Positions 1 to 5,699 of a DNA stretch of 6,319 nucleotides are shown here, one piece after another (the stretch's first letter is position 1; each line of letters begins with the position of its first letter). Source of the DNA: Caryophanales bacterium (lineage in GTDB: Bacteria > Bacillota_I > Bacilli_A > RFN20 > CAG-826); contig JAQYER010000114.1 of NCBI GenBank assembly GCA_028723545.1, positions 1 through 6,319 of the forward strand, written 5' to 3'. The notes under the pieces were generated by a model. The model saw nothing but the letters and a program-made list of their open reading frames with translations. It was not told the origin of the DNA and did not search any database. The position numbers and the translations under genes are program-made.

Positions 1-42
1 TTTAAAGATATACAAAAATTAAAGGAGATCGATGAATTATGA
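1..42 (+). CDS. C-terminal tail of an upstream gene (partial, unidentified)
   Basis: The frame beginning at base 1 is open and reads FKDIQKLKEIDEL before a TGA at 40-42. That stop overlaps the yhaM start as ATGA (39-42), the classic arrangement of translationally coupled genes, and the yhaM ribosome site lies inside this frame. The charged, helix-like composition is compatible with a real protein end, but 13 residues cannot identify a family. In streptococci the gene before the YhaM homolog is rmuC, and in Bacillus subtilis yhaM neighbours yhaN and yhaO, so a DNA-metabolism protein is a reasonable guess and no more. An untranslated leader is the alternative. Confidence 0.5.
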   Translation, partial: FKDIQKLKEIDEL

Positions 43-977
43 GCTGGATTAAAGATTTAAAAGATGGAGATAAAGTTGCAACTGAATTATTAGTTAATAA
101 TGTCACTAAAGGAGTGACTGATAAAGGATTAACATATTTAAACATCTCCTTACAAGATAAAACAGGAACGATTGAAGCTAAAAAATGGGATGCTTCTGAA
201 GAAGATATTCGTCAAATCAAAGTAGGCGTTATTTTATATGTTGAAGGTAATGTCAATTTATATAAAGGCGCAAATCAATTAAAAATTAATAACATGGAAG
301 TTATTAATAATATCTCCAGCATTGATTTATCACGCTTCCAAAGAGTGTCTCCAATCCCTTTTGATACATTATTAAATAAATTGAATAATCTTTTAAATTC
401 ATTCACTGATAAAGATGTTTCTTTAATTACAAATACAGTTATTAAACATTTCTATAATGATTATATTAATTATCCTGCAGCAGTTCGCATTCACCATGAG
501 TTTGGACATGGCATTTTGCATCATTCAATTATGATGGCGGAGCTCGCTGATGCGGTTGCGAAATTATATGATAATGTTGACCGTGATATTTTAGTCGCTG
601 GTGCGCTTTTACATGATATCGGCAAAACAATTGAATATGAAAAACCATTAACTCCAGCTGTAACAACCGAAGGAAAATTATGTGGCCATATTTCAATTAT
701 GTATGCTGAATTCAAAAAAATTGTTGATGGATTAAATATTCAATCTGAAGTGCCATTATTATTAGAACATATGATTTTATCCCATCATGGTTCTTTAGAA
801 TTCGGAAGTCCAGTTTTACCAATGACAAGAGAAGCATTATTGCTTTCTGAAATTGATATGTTAGATTCAAGGATGATGATATTAGATAAAGCTTATGAAG
901 GTGTTGAACCAGGAACATTTACTCAAAGAGTGTGGGCTTTAGACGATGTATCGTTTTATAAACCAAAAAATCGCTAA
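39..977 (+). CDS. yhaM: 3'-5' exoribonuclease YhaM (OB-fold plus HD domain)
   Basis: Cytoplasmic 3'-5' exonuclease that trims short single-stranded RNA ends; family members are Mn/Co-dependent and also act on DNA. The 312 residues nearly match the length of B. subtilis YhaM (about 314). Residues 15-90 form the OB-fold nucleic-acid-binding part (KTGTIEAKKWDA at 41-52). The HD domain follows, with candidate metal ligands at H152/H153, H161/H162, H192-D193 in LLHDIGK, H217 in GHISIM, H249-H250 in LSHHG and D273. The C-terminus (TQRVWALDDVSFYKP) is very like the Bacillus protein. ATG at 39 is chosen because AAAGGAG lies at 21-27, 11 nt upstream, and the N-terminus fits the family. It overlaps the upstream gene by ATGA, so it is probably co-transcribed and coupled. 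It ends in tandem TAA TAA, then an intrinsic terminator. No key motif is missing. Confidence 0.95.
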   Translation: MSWIKDLKDGDKVATELLVNNVTKGVTDKGLTYLNISLQDKTGTIEAKKWDASEEDIRQIKVGVILYVEGNVNLYKGANQLKINNMEVINNISSIDLSRFQRVSPIPFDTLLNKLNNLLNSFTDKDVSLITNTVIKHFYNDYINYPAAVRIHHEFGHGILHHSIMMAELADAVAKLYDNVDRDILVAGALLHDIGKTIEYEKPLTPAVTTEGKLCGHISIMYAEFKKIVDGLNIQSEVPLLLEHMILSHHGSLEFGSPVLPMTREALLLSEIDMLDSRMMILDKAYEGVEPGTFTQRVWALDDVSFYKPKNR

Positions 978-997
978 TAAATTATTGAAGATAAAAC

Positions 998-1037
998 AAA
1001 AAGTTAGCCAAATTCTAATATCGGCTAACTTTTTTTG
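998..1037. terminator. Bidirectional intrinsic terminator between yhaM and hit
   Basis: AAGTTAGCC (1001-1009) pairs with GGCTAACTT (1023-1031), and flanking A and T runs extend the stem to 998-1009/1023-1034 around a 13-nt loop. On the + strand the stem runs into seven T's (1030-1036), ending yhaM. On the - strand the A-rich stretch before it (about 991-1000) becomes the U-tract, ending hit. It lies between two convergent stop codons (977 and 1052), where a shared terminator is expected. Confidence 0.9.
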
Positions 1038-1051
1038 TTTAGATTAAGTAT

Positions 1052-1477
1052 TTATTTAAGTTTTTCAGAAATATGTTTTGCAATAGCAGGTAGATTTAAT
1101 TCATTAAGATTTGAATTTTCTTTCATTTCAATTTTAAATCCGTCTGTTGCTACATATCGAGGAATAACATGAACATGGAAGTGGTGGATGCTTTGCCCTG
1201 CCGCTTCATTAACATTAGTTAAAATATTTACTCCTTTTGCTCCTAACATTTCAATTTGTGCTTGACCAATTTTCTGAGCGACGTCCATGACTTTATGCAT
1301 TATATCGTGATCAACGGCTAAGAAATTGTCGTAGTGGGCTTTTGGAATTACAAGAGTGTGTCCAACAGTAGTTTGAGAAATGTCAAGGAAGGCGATAACA
1401 TCGTCATCTTCATAAATTTTACTAGAAGGAATTATTCCTTGTCCAATTTTGCAAAATAAACAATCTTTTTTAATCAT
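1052..1477 (-). CDS. hit: HIT-family nucleotide-binding protein (Hit/HinT-like)
   Basis: Small cytoplasmic histidine-triad protein. Family members bind purine nucleotides and hydrolyse AMP-lysine-type phosphoramidates or dinucleoside polyphosphates; the physiological substrate here is unknown. With the start at 1477 it has 141 residues, typical of the family. The N-terminus has the CxxC pair C6-L-F-C9, with H48 as a likely further zinc ligand, then the family stretch YEDDDVIAFLDIS (22-34) and GHTLVIPKAH (39-48). The triad is H99-F-H101-V-H103-V, with H101 as expected nucleophile, followed by IPRY. An in-frame ATG at 1513 would add 12 residues (MSSFYFKGDESK) not usual for the family. I prefer 1477 because homologs begin just before CxFCKI and an AAAGGAGATGA ribosome site lies upstream (11 nt from GGAG to ATG). 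It follows the two lipoprotein genes but a hairpin separates them, so it may rely on readthrough. B. subtilis Hit is closely similar. Confidence 0.93.
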   Translation of the reverse strand: MIKKDCLFCKIGQGIIPSSKIYEDDDVIAFLDISQTTVGHTLVIPKAHYDNFLAVDHDIMHKVMDVAQKIGQAQIEMLGAKGVNILTNVNEAAGQSIHHFHVHVIPRYVATDGFKIEMKENSNLNELNLPAIAKHISEKLK

Positions 1478-1496
1478 CTTACTTTCATCTCCTTTG

Positions 1497-1525
1497 AAAT
1501 AAAAGGAGGACATAATGCCCTCCTT
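1497..1525 (-). terminator. Hairpin after the lipoprotein genes; also sequesters a ribosome-binding sequence
   Basis: Read on the minus strand, AAGGAGGGC (1517-1525) pairs with GTCCTCCTT (1503-1511) around a 5-nt ATTAT loop, one pair being G-U. The stem is followed by TTATTT. It begins 7 nt after the stop of the 603-residue lipoprotein, so a moderate intrinsic terminator is the simplest reading. The U-tract is short and interrupted, so termination may be partial and leave readthrough into hit. The 5' arm is a perfect Shine-Dalgarno sequence 5 nt before the alternative hit ATG at 1513, so the hairpin would block that start when folded. Confidence 0.6.
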
Positions 1526-1532
1526 AGTTTAA

Positions 1533-3344
1533 TTAATCTTCGAATAAATCAGGGTATTTTTCTTTAAAGTAATTATATACTGCAGTTGAGTGGTAATTGA
1601 TGTCATATAATTCAATATAATGAGCATATGCATCATTTACATAAGTATCTTTACTTCCAAGAACATGTGCAATTTCCATTGCGATTTCTTCGGTGAATAA
1701 TGGATTTGCAACAATATCGTTTTCACGAAGTTTGTTGTATGAATTGTTAGCGTTTTCTAAATCTAATTTAGATGTTGTAACAGCTTCAACAACTTCAACG
1801 ATATATGATGCGCCACCTTCGTAGATAACGAAGTTATGTGGGTTGTCTTCGAATTTTTCAGCTGTTTCTGGTGTTAAATAATAATGATTATTAATATAAC
1901 GGACATAATCAGTTGATTCATATTTACCCATATTAGAAGCGACTGTTTCCATATCTTCTTTAGCAATGTGGTCAACTTGAGTTGCGACGTTAATGTTGAA
2001 TAAACGATTACGGATTGAATCTGGTAAATCAGTTAATCCACCGTTTTTAACATACCAACCATCAGTAGTGTAGTCATTGTCACCGAGTTCAGCAATCTTC
2101 ATTGCGAATCCAACTTCTTTAGAATATGTTAATGAAGATGTAAATTCAGTAAGAGCTGATTTAGCGTCTTCTGTTGCGAAACGGTTATTTTCATCAATGA
2201 GAACATATTTATCAAGAAGAATACCTAATTTAGATTCTTTAATATATGAGAAGTCTGCTCCTAAGATAGCTTCCATATTTGTGTAGAAATCAGGTTCTGC
2301 TGTATGAGGATATTTAGCTTTAAGTTCAGTTTCAGTAACAACTGTTAATTTTGCTTTTGAAGCAAGGCTGAGTTCTTCACTTGATAATGGGACAACAGTT
2401 CCGTCTTCGTTAACTTTTTCAAATCCTCTCCAAACGTCTGCAATAAGTTCGAAGTCGACGTCAGCGTTTGGATCAGCTTGTTCTGTAATATAAGTTGATG
2501 CGAATGAATCGACGAGGTTAGCAGCAGCATTAGGATATTTAGATTCGTCAGCAATTTTAATAACGTTGACTTTACGTCCATATGCACGGCCTAAGATATG
2601 AGATGTATCTTGGTCATAATCGAATAAATATTGTTCAACGAGAAGGTCTCTTAAGATTTCTGGAACAATTTTACGATTGATATAGTCTTCATATCTATCT
2701 AAATGGATATATTGTGATACATCGTCTTCAGTTAAGACTTTGTTATCAATATATTTTTCATACCAAACGGTAGAATCTTTTAATTTTCCATTTTCAACTA
2801 AATCTTTGATGTCATATAAATCAGCGAAATGCGCCATAGCTAATTTGACTTCATAGAATTTTGAACGATCAGTATAAGCGCCTGATTTGATTTCATCATA
2901 GAAGACTTTGTTTACGCGTTCTTTAATACGATTGTATGTATTGATAACACGTAATTTTTGGATTTCTTCTTTAGTTTTACCAGTTGTGGTAGAAATTGAT
3001 TCATCATTTTTATGAACATAAACATCTTTGTGTGAATTAACGAATGCGGCAAATTTTGCATCATCATTAGCTTCAACAAGTGCTTTAAGTTCATCATATG
3101 AACCTAATTGGTCATTGGCGATGATATTAATAACTTCTTCGTGAACTTTATCATTTTTGCCTTCGGCAATTTGATCATAAAGTTGTGACATTAAGTTATT
3201 ATAAACATCTGTTTTTGATTCATCATTATTTAAGATGATAGGGTCTTTATAATTGTTAGGAAGGGCACGGATAGCATCACATCCTGATACGGCAACTGCG
3301 CAACAAGCAGCAGCGAGCACTAATAATAAATTATTTCTTTTCAC
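1533..3344 (-). CDS. Lipoprotein, probable diverged PrsA/SurA-like foldase partner
   Basis: Predicted lipoprotein of 603 residues on the outer membrane face. MKRNN is followed by a hydrophobic stretch (6-19) and the lipobox V19-S-G-C22; C22 is the lipidation site and I see no cysteine in the mature chain. Residues 23-240 are charged and mainly helical in character, like the N-terminal chaperone part of PrsA/SurA proteins. Residues 257-310 (VNVIKI, then DVDFELIADVW) and 425-520 (GWYVKNGGLTDLPDSIRNRLF, then YIVEVVEA) follow the order of parvulin elements. The first strand lacks the HILV histidine, so isomerase activity is doubtful. The start is GTG (3344), supported by AGGAGG 8 nt upstream and the immediate signal peptide. 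It overlaps the preceding lipoprotein gene by 14 nt (3331-3344), implying coupled translation. The lipoprotein call is firm; the foldase relationship is inferred from weak resemblance and from the neighbour. A substrate-binding or lineage-specific structural lipoprotein is possible. Confidence 0.8.
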   Translation of the reverse strand: MKRNNLLLVLAAACCAVAVSGCDAIRALPNNYKDPIILNNDESKTDVYNNLMSQLYDQIAEGKNDKVHEEVINIIANDQLGSYDELKALVEANDDAKFAAFVNSHKDVYVHKNDESISTTTGKTKEEIQKLRVINTYNRIKERVNKVFYDEIKSGAYTDRSKFYEVKLAMAHFADLYDIKDLVENGKLKDSTVWYEKYIDNKVLTEDDVSQYIHLDRYEDYINRKIVPEILRDLLVEQYLFDYDQDTSHILGRAYGRKVNVIKIADESKYPNAAANLVDSFASTYITEQADPNADVDFELIADVWRGFEKVNEDGTVVPLSSEELSLASKAKLTVVTETELKAKYPHTAEPDFYTNMEAILGADFSYIKESKLGILLDKYVLIDENNRFATEDAKSALTEFTSSLTYSKEVGFAMKIAELGDNDYTTDGWYVKNGGLTDLPDSIRNRLFNINVATQVDHIAKEDMETVASNMGKYESTDYVRYINNHYYLTPETAEKFEDNPHNFVIYEGGASYIVEVVEAVTTSKLDLENANNSYNKLRENDIVANPLFTEEIAMEIAHVLGSKDTYVNDAYAHYIELYDINYHSTAVYNYFKEKYPDLFED

Positions 3345-5247
3345 CGCAGAGTCCTCCTTTTGCCCAAATGCCAGTTAAGTTGCCATTTGAGTCATAGTGA
3401 TCTGTACCTTGGTAACCGATTGCACATACTTCTGAAATTAATAAGTTTCCATCACGTTCATTTGATTGAGATGAGAGCATTTCAGTATAAGAACGCCATG
3501 TCTCTTCCCAAGAATTGTAATCATCGAAGTCTGATTTGATTTTTGATGATTCGATCCATTTTGTTAATGAAGCATAAATTTTTTCATCAGCGAATTGGAT
3601 CTTTTGTGATTCATAATATTTTTGGAAGATATATTTATTAAGATTTGAGTCAAAGTTACGAATCTTTGATTCGACTTCTTCAGCACGTGTCTTATAATCT
3701 TTGATTCCTTTGTCGACGTTATTTACATATGTGGTCTTATTTGTTCCGTCTTCATTTGTTGGATATCCGGTTTGTCCAGGATATTTAGTTGTGTAATATT
3801 CGCTTAATGTAGCGTTGCTTTCAAGTCCTGATTTCTTAATAACGATGAAGTGGATACCTTGGTAACCGCTATCACCAGAACCTGTTCCGCCTCTAACAAC
3901 TAAGATTGGAGAAGCAGATGTGACATTGCCATTTGAATCACGGACGATGTCTGTTGCAAGAATTTTTGTTGCACCATGGTTAAGTGTAATTCCGCAAATA
4001 GATGCATCGACAAATCCTTTATTTTCAGCTGTAGCAAATGTGTCAGCTCCATTACCCCATTCATTTTCGTTAGCGGCTTTAGTTCCTGTTGAATCAAGTG
4101 TAGCACCAGAAACATCAGCAGCAGTGATAACTGAGATATTGTGTCTATTTAAATATTTGTTGTAATAGACATTTCTTGGATAGAAGATTGAATCTCCAGA
4201 GTTAACTGTAGCGTCTTCATAACCTTTTGTAACATCAGCAACTTCATTTAATTTTTCAAAGACACCATAAGGGATTTCTCCGATAGCTAATCCAGCTTTT
4301 GTTTCAGAGACAACACCAGCAGCATTTGTTGAACGAGTAACAACTGAGTTTTTGAGGTTTTCTTTGATTTCGTCTTCAATTGCGATATTTGAATTTTGAG
4401 CAGCAGCGGTCTTAGCTGAACCTGCTAAAAGGTTTTCATAAGCGTAAATACCAAGTTTGAATTCGTTGATGAAGCTAGTTGATTTGTCCATAATGCCTAA
4501 ATCACCGAATGCAGCACGAGCAGTATCATCTTCATTTAAGTCACGTCCAGCAATGTAACCAAATGATTTGCTACCTTCCGCTAAAGCAGAAGCAACAGAA
4601 TAAAGGTTAATTGCGTTTTGTTCTGAAATTGAACCGTCGTTGTAATTTGTTCCGCTTGTATCAGTTACTTTTACAAGAATGTGTGAAATGTGATATGGAA
4701 CTTGGCTTTGGATATAACCTTCGTATTTATCACCATCTGCATCATCAGTTCTTGAATCGCGTAAATGATTAATGTTTGATTTGTAGAATTGATCTTCGAA
4801 TTCTGTTAATTCACGATCATAAATAAATTTTTGGCGTAAATCTTCTTCATCTTTGCAACCATATGATTCGATTAATGCGTCGAATTCATCGTCAAAGTTT
4901 GTTTTGTTATCGTCAGCATTATCTTTTGCTTTCTTTTTAACACTGTCGACATCGTTTTCAGCTTCTTTAATGATGTTAGCGCGAATTTCTGATTGTCCAG
5001 CTTCGACTTCGAAATAGTTGCGAACAATTAATTTGTAAACTTCATTAAAGATTGTTGAATTAGAAGATGCATCATTTCCATAAGCACCGAATAAATCTTC
5101 AGCAGTGTAATGGAGAGTTTCGCCTGATGCATTTTTGTAAGTCAAGATATAACCTTCTGGTGAATATCTAGGACCATTACAAGCGGCAAGACCAGAGACG
5201 CTTAATAATCCAGCTATAACACCTAAAGTTAATTTGCTTCTTTTCAT
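3331..5247 (-). CDS. PrsA-like lipoprotein with an expanded parvulin (PPIase) domain
   Basis: Predicted extracytoplasmic foldase of 638 residues; PrsA proteins help exported proteins fold at the outer membrane face, and parvulin domains isomerise prolyl bonds. MKRSK, a hydrophobic core (6-19) and lipobox L20-A-A-C23 form a lipoprotein signal. Residues 34-165 resemble the PrsA/SurA N-terminal chaperone region (YTAEDLFGAYG, then long charged helices). Parvulin pieces appear in order: YHISHILVKV (185-194, with H189 at the usual catalytic histidine), a helix with ALAEGSKSFGYIA (221-233), FGDLGIM (247-253), IPYGVFEKLNEV (325-336) and GIHFIVIKKSG (464-474, with H466 matching the His of GYHII). FGDLG to GIHFIVI spans about 215 residues against roughly 40 in Bacillus PrsA, so a large insertion is present. 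Residues 515-600 return to helical sequence, as in the split N/C chaperone lobe of PrsA. Start: ATG at 5247, followed at once by the signal peptide; AAGGAGG lies 13 nt upstream, rather far. First gene of its operon. B. subtilis PrsA is under 300 residues. Confidence 0.82.
   Translation of the reverse strand: MKRSKLTLGVIAGLLSVSGLAACNGPRYSPEGYILTYKNASGETLHYTAEDLFGAYGNDASSNSTIFNEVYKLIVRNYFEVEAGQSEIRANIIKEAENDVDSVKKKAKDNADDNKTNFDDEFDALIESYGCKDEEDLRQKFIYDRELTEFEDQFYKSNINHLRDSRTDDADGDKYEGYIQSQVPYHISHILVKVTDTSGTNYNDGSISEQNAINLYSVASALAEGSKSFGYIAGRDLNEDDTARAAFGDLGIMDKSTSFINEFKLGIYAYENLLAGSAKTAAAQNSNIAIEDEIKENLKNSVVTRSTNAAGVVSETKAGLAIGEIPYGVFEKLNEVADVTKGYEDATVNSGDSIFYPRNVYYNKYLNRHNISVITAADVSGATLDSTGTKAANENEWGNGADTFATAENKGFVDASICGITLNHGATKILATDIVRDSNGNVTSASPILVVRGGTGSGDSGYQGIHFIVIKKSGLESNATLSEYYTTKYPGQTGYPTNEDGTNKTTYVNNVDKGIKDYKTRAEEVESKIRNFDSNLNKYIFQKYYESQKIQFADEKIYASLTKWIESSKIKSDFDDYNSWEETWRSYTEMLSSQSNERDGNLLISEVCAIGYQGTDHYDSNGNLTGIWAKGGLCGEKK
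3353..3358 (-). promoter_or_regulatory. Ribosome-binding site deciding the GTG start of the 603-residue lipoprotein
   Basis: AGGAGG on the minus strand, part of AAAAGGAGG, lies 8 nt before the GTG at 3344. It sits inside the last codons of the 638-residue lipoprotein gene. No ATG starts this frame near the signal peptide, and this strong, well-spaced site makes the GTG start credible. Confidence 0.85.
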
Positions 5248-5260
5248 AATATAGCTTTAT

Positions 5261-5267
5261 CCTCCTT
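5261..5267 (-). promoter_or_regulatory. Ribosome-binding site of the PrsA-like gene (long spacing)
   Basis: The minus strand reads AAGGAGG, a full match to the 16S tail complement, followed by 13 nt before the ATG at 5247. This is longer than the usual 7-9 nt. No ATG, GTG or TTG lies closer in frame, and the ATG is directly followed by the MKR signal peptide, so the start is kept. Confidence 0.75.
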
Positions 5268-5288
5268 AATTTCGAATATGCGAGAGTT

Positions 5289-5317
5289 ATTTTATAACGG
5301 ACTTTGTATAAATACAA
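5289..5317 (-). promoter_or_regulatory. Sigma-A-like promoter of the lipoprotein operon
   Basis: On the minus strand TTGTAT (5312-5317) and TAAAAT (5289-5294) are separated by exactly 17 bp (5295-5311), close to TTGACA-N17-TATAAT. Transcription would begin near 5282, giving a leader of about 35 nt that includes the AAGGAGG ribosome site. It is well placed for the whole lipoprotein block. Confidence 0.75.
5304..5317. promoter_or_regulatory. Dyad overlapping the -35 box (possible operator)
   Basis: The minus strand reads TTGTATTTATACAA, a perfect 6-2-6 inverted repeat whose left half is the -35 hexamer of the lipoprotein promoter. A protein bound here would compete with RNA polymerase, so it is a candidate repressor site. 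I do not recognise it as a known regulator's consensus, and in AT-rich DNA a 6-bp dyad can arise by chance. Confidence 0.35.
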
Positions 5318-5324
5318 CACTTTT

Positions 5325-5347
5325 TTACGCGCTTGCACACATTACGC
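5325..5347. repeat. Two TTACGC direct repeats upstream of the lipoprotein promoter
   Basis: TTACGC occurs at 5325-5330 and 5342-5347, 17 bp apart, in a locally GC-richer patch (TTACGCGCTTGCACAC) within otherwise very AT-rich DNA. Measured from the lipoprotein promoter they lie just upstream of the -35 box, where an activator or second repressor half-site could sit. Function is inferred only from position and local base contrast. Confidence 0.3.
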
Positions 5348-5438
5348 ATTAAAAAATAGAATAATAGATAGTGTCTTTTTAAACTTTTAAAGTTAATTCG
5401 ATTATTCAATTAACGATTTTTTCGTTCAATATTTATTC

Positions 5439-5455
5439 GATATATCCGTTATATC
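5439..5455. repeat. Dyad GATATA-N5-TATATC
   Basis: A perfect 6-bp inverted repeat (5439-5444 and 5450-5455) around TCCGT, 17 bp in all, a common size for dimeric-repressor operators. It sits mid-way between the two divergent promoters and does not overlap either. Chance is a real alternative in DNA this AT-rich. Confidence 0.25.
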
Positions 5456-5459
5456 TAAC

Positions 5460-5490
5460 AATGATAAATCATTATTAGATTTTTATCATT
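5460..5490. repeat. Nested inverted repeat with a Fur-like core
   Basis: AATGATAAA (5460-5468) pairs with TTTATCATT (5482-5490) across a 13-nt loop. Nested within it, AATGATAAATCATT (5460-5473) is a 6-2-6 dyad that differs from the core of the classical Fur box (AATGATAATCATT, 6-1-6) by one extra central A. ATCATTATT is also directly repeated at 5468-5476 and 5485-5493. It lies about 155 bp before the sufC -35 box, far for simple repression. A weak hairpin with a T-rich 3' side is the alternative. Confidence 0.35.
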
Positions 5491-5646
5491 ATTTATTTCG
5501 ATTTTTTTAATTTTTATTTGTAATTATTTAATATTTTTTACACAAAAACCATTAAGTTTATTTTCATCAAATTTAGAATAATTATTCAAAAATTGAAAAA
5601 TTTAGTGTTAAAAATATAATTTTTAATAAATATTTTATCGAATTAG

Positions 5647-5675
5647 TTGAAATTAATTGTTTATATGAATAAAAT
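5647..5675 (+). promoter_or_regulatory. Sigma-A-like promoter of sufC
   Basis: TTGAAA (5647-5652) and TAAAAT (5670-5675) are separated by exactly 17 bp. Transcription would start near 5682, leaving a very short leader with GAGG at 5688-5691, 8 nt before the sufC ATG. Spacing and position support a real promoter despite the AT-rich background. Confidence 0.7.
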
Positions 5676-5699
5676 ATTGAACGCATTGAGGTAAAGAAA

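Larger units (their letters stand above)
5248..5699. other. AT-rich divergent intergenic region
   Basis: A 452-bp stretch between two divergent genes with no convincing coding sequence on either strand. It holds the lipoprotein-operon ribosome site and promoter at its left end and the sufC promoter and ribosome site at its right end. Bases 5461-5640 contain only 21 G or C in 180 by my count (about 12%), far below the coding regions. Several short dyads are described separately. No tRNA, rRNA or riboswitch fold is recognisable, though at this composition an unfamiliar small RNA cannot be excluded. Confidence 0.8.

Noticed and set aside
1572..1577. Perfect minus-strand TATAAT as a private promoter for hit
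   Set aside because: It is made of Tyr-Asn codons at the end of the upstream lipoprotein gene and has no acceptable -35 box at 16-18 bp; the only TTGACA-like sequence is 23 bp away.
2077..2286. Open frames antisense to or out of frame with the 603- and 638-residue lipoproteins (for example 2077-2286 and 3920-4165 on +, 2345-2587 and 3900-4115 on -)
   Set aside because: They lie fully inside convincing lipoprotein genes, lack sensible starts, and show compositions expected of shifted or antisense reading.
3331..3344. Programmed frameshift joining the two lipoproteins in their 14-nt overlap
   Set aside because: The second frame is +1 to the first, no classical slippery site or stimulator is evident, and a fusion would place a signal peptide and lipobox in mid-protein. 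Coupled re-initiation explains the overlap better.
5278..5352. Small + strand frame of 24 codons (MRELFYNGL...) in the intergenic region
   Set aside because: No ribosome-binding sequence precedes it, it runs across the minus-strand promoter, and its composition gives no sign of selection as a protein.
5382..5394. AACTTT-T-AAAGTT dyad, and TTCAA-N3-TTGAA at 5585-5597
   Set aside because: Short palindromes of A and T are expected by chance at this composition, and neither overlaps a promoter element.
5533..5545. TTTTTACACAAAA as a DnaA box and the AT-rich region as a replication origin
   Set aside because: The best 9-mer (TTTTACACA) has two mismatches to TTATCCACA, it is single, and no dnaA, dnaN or other origin gene is near.
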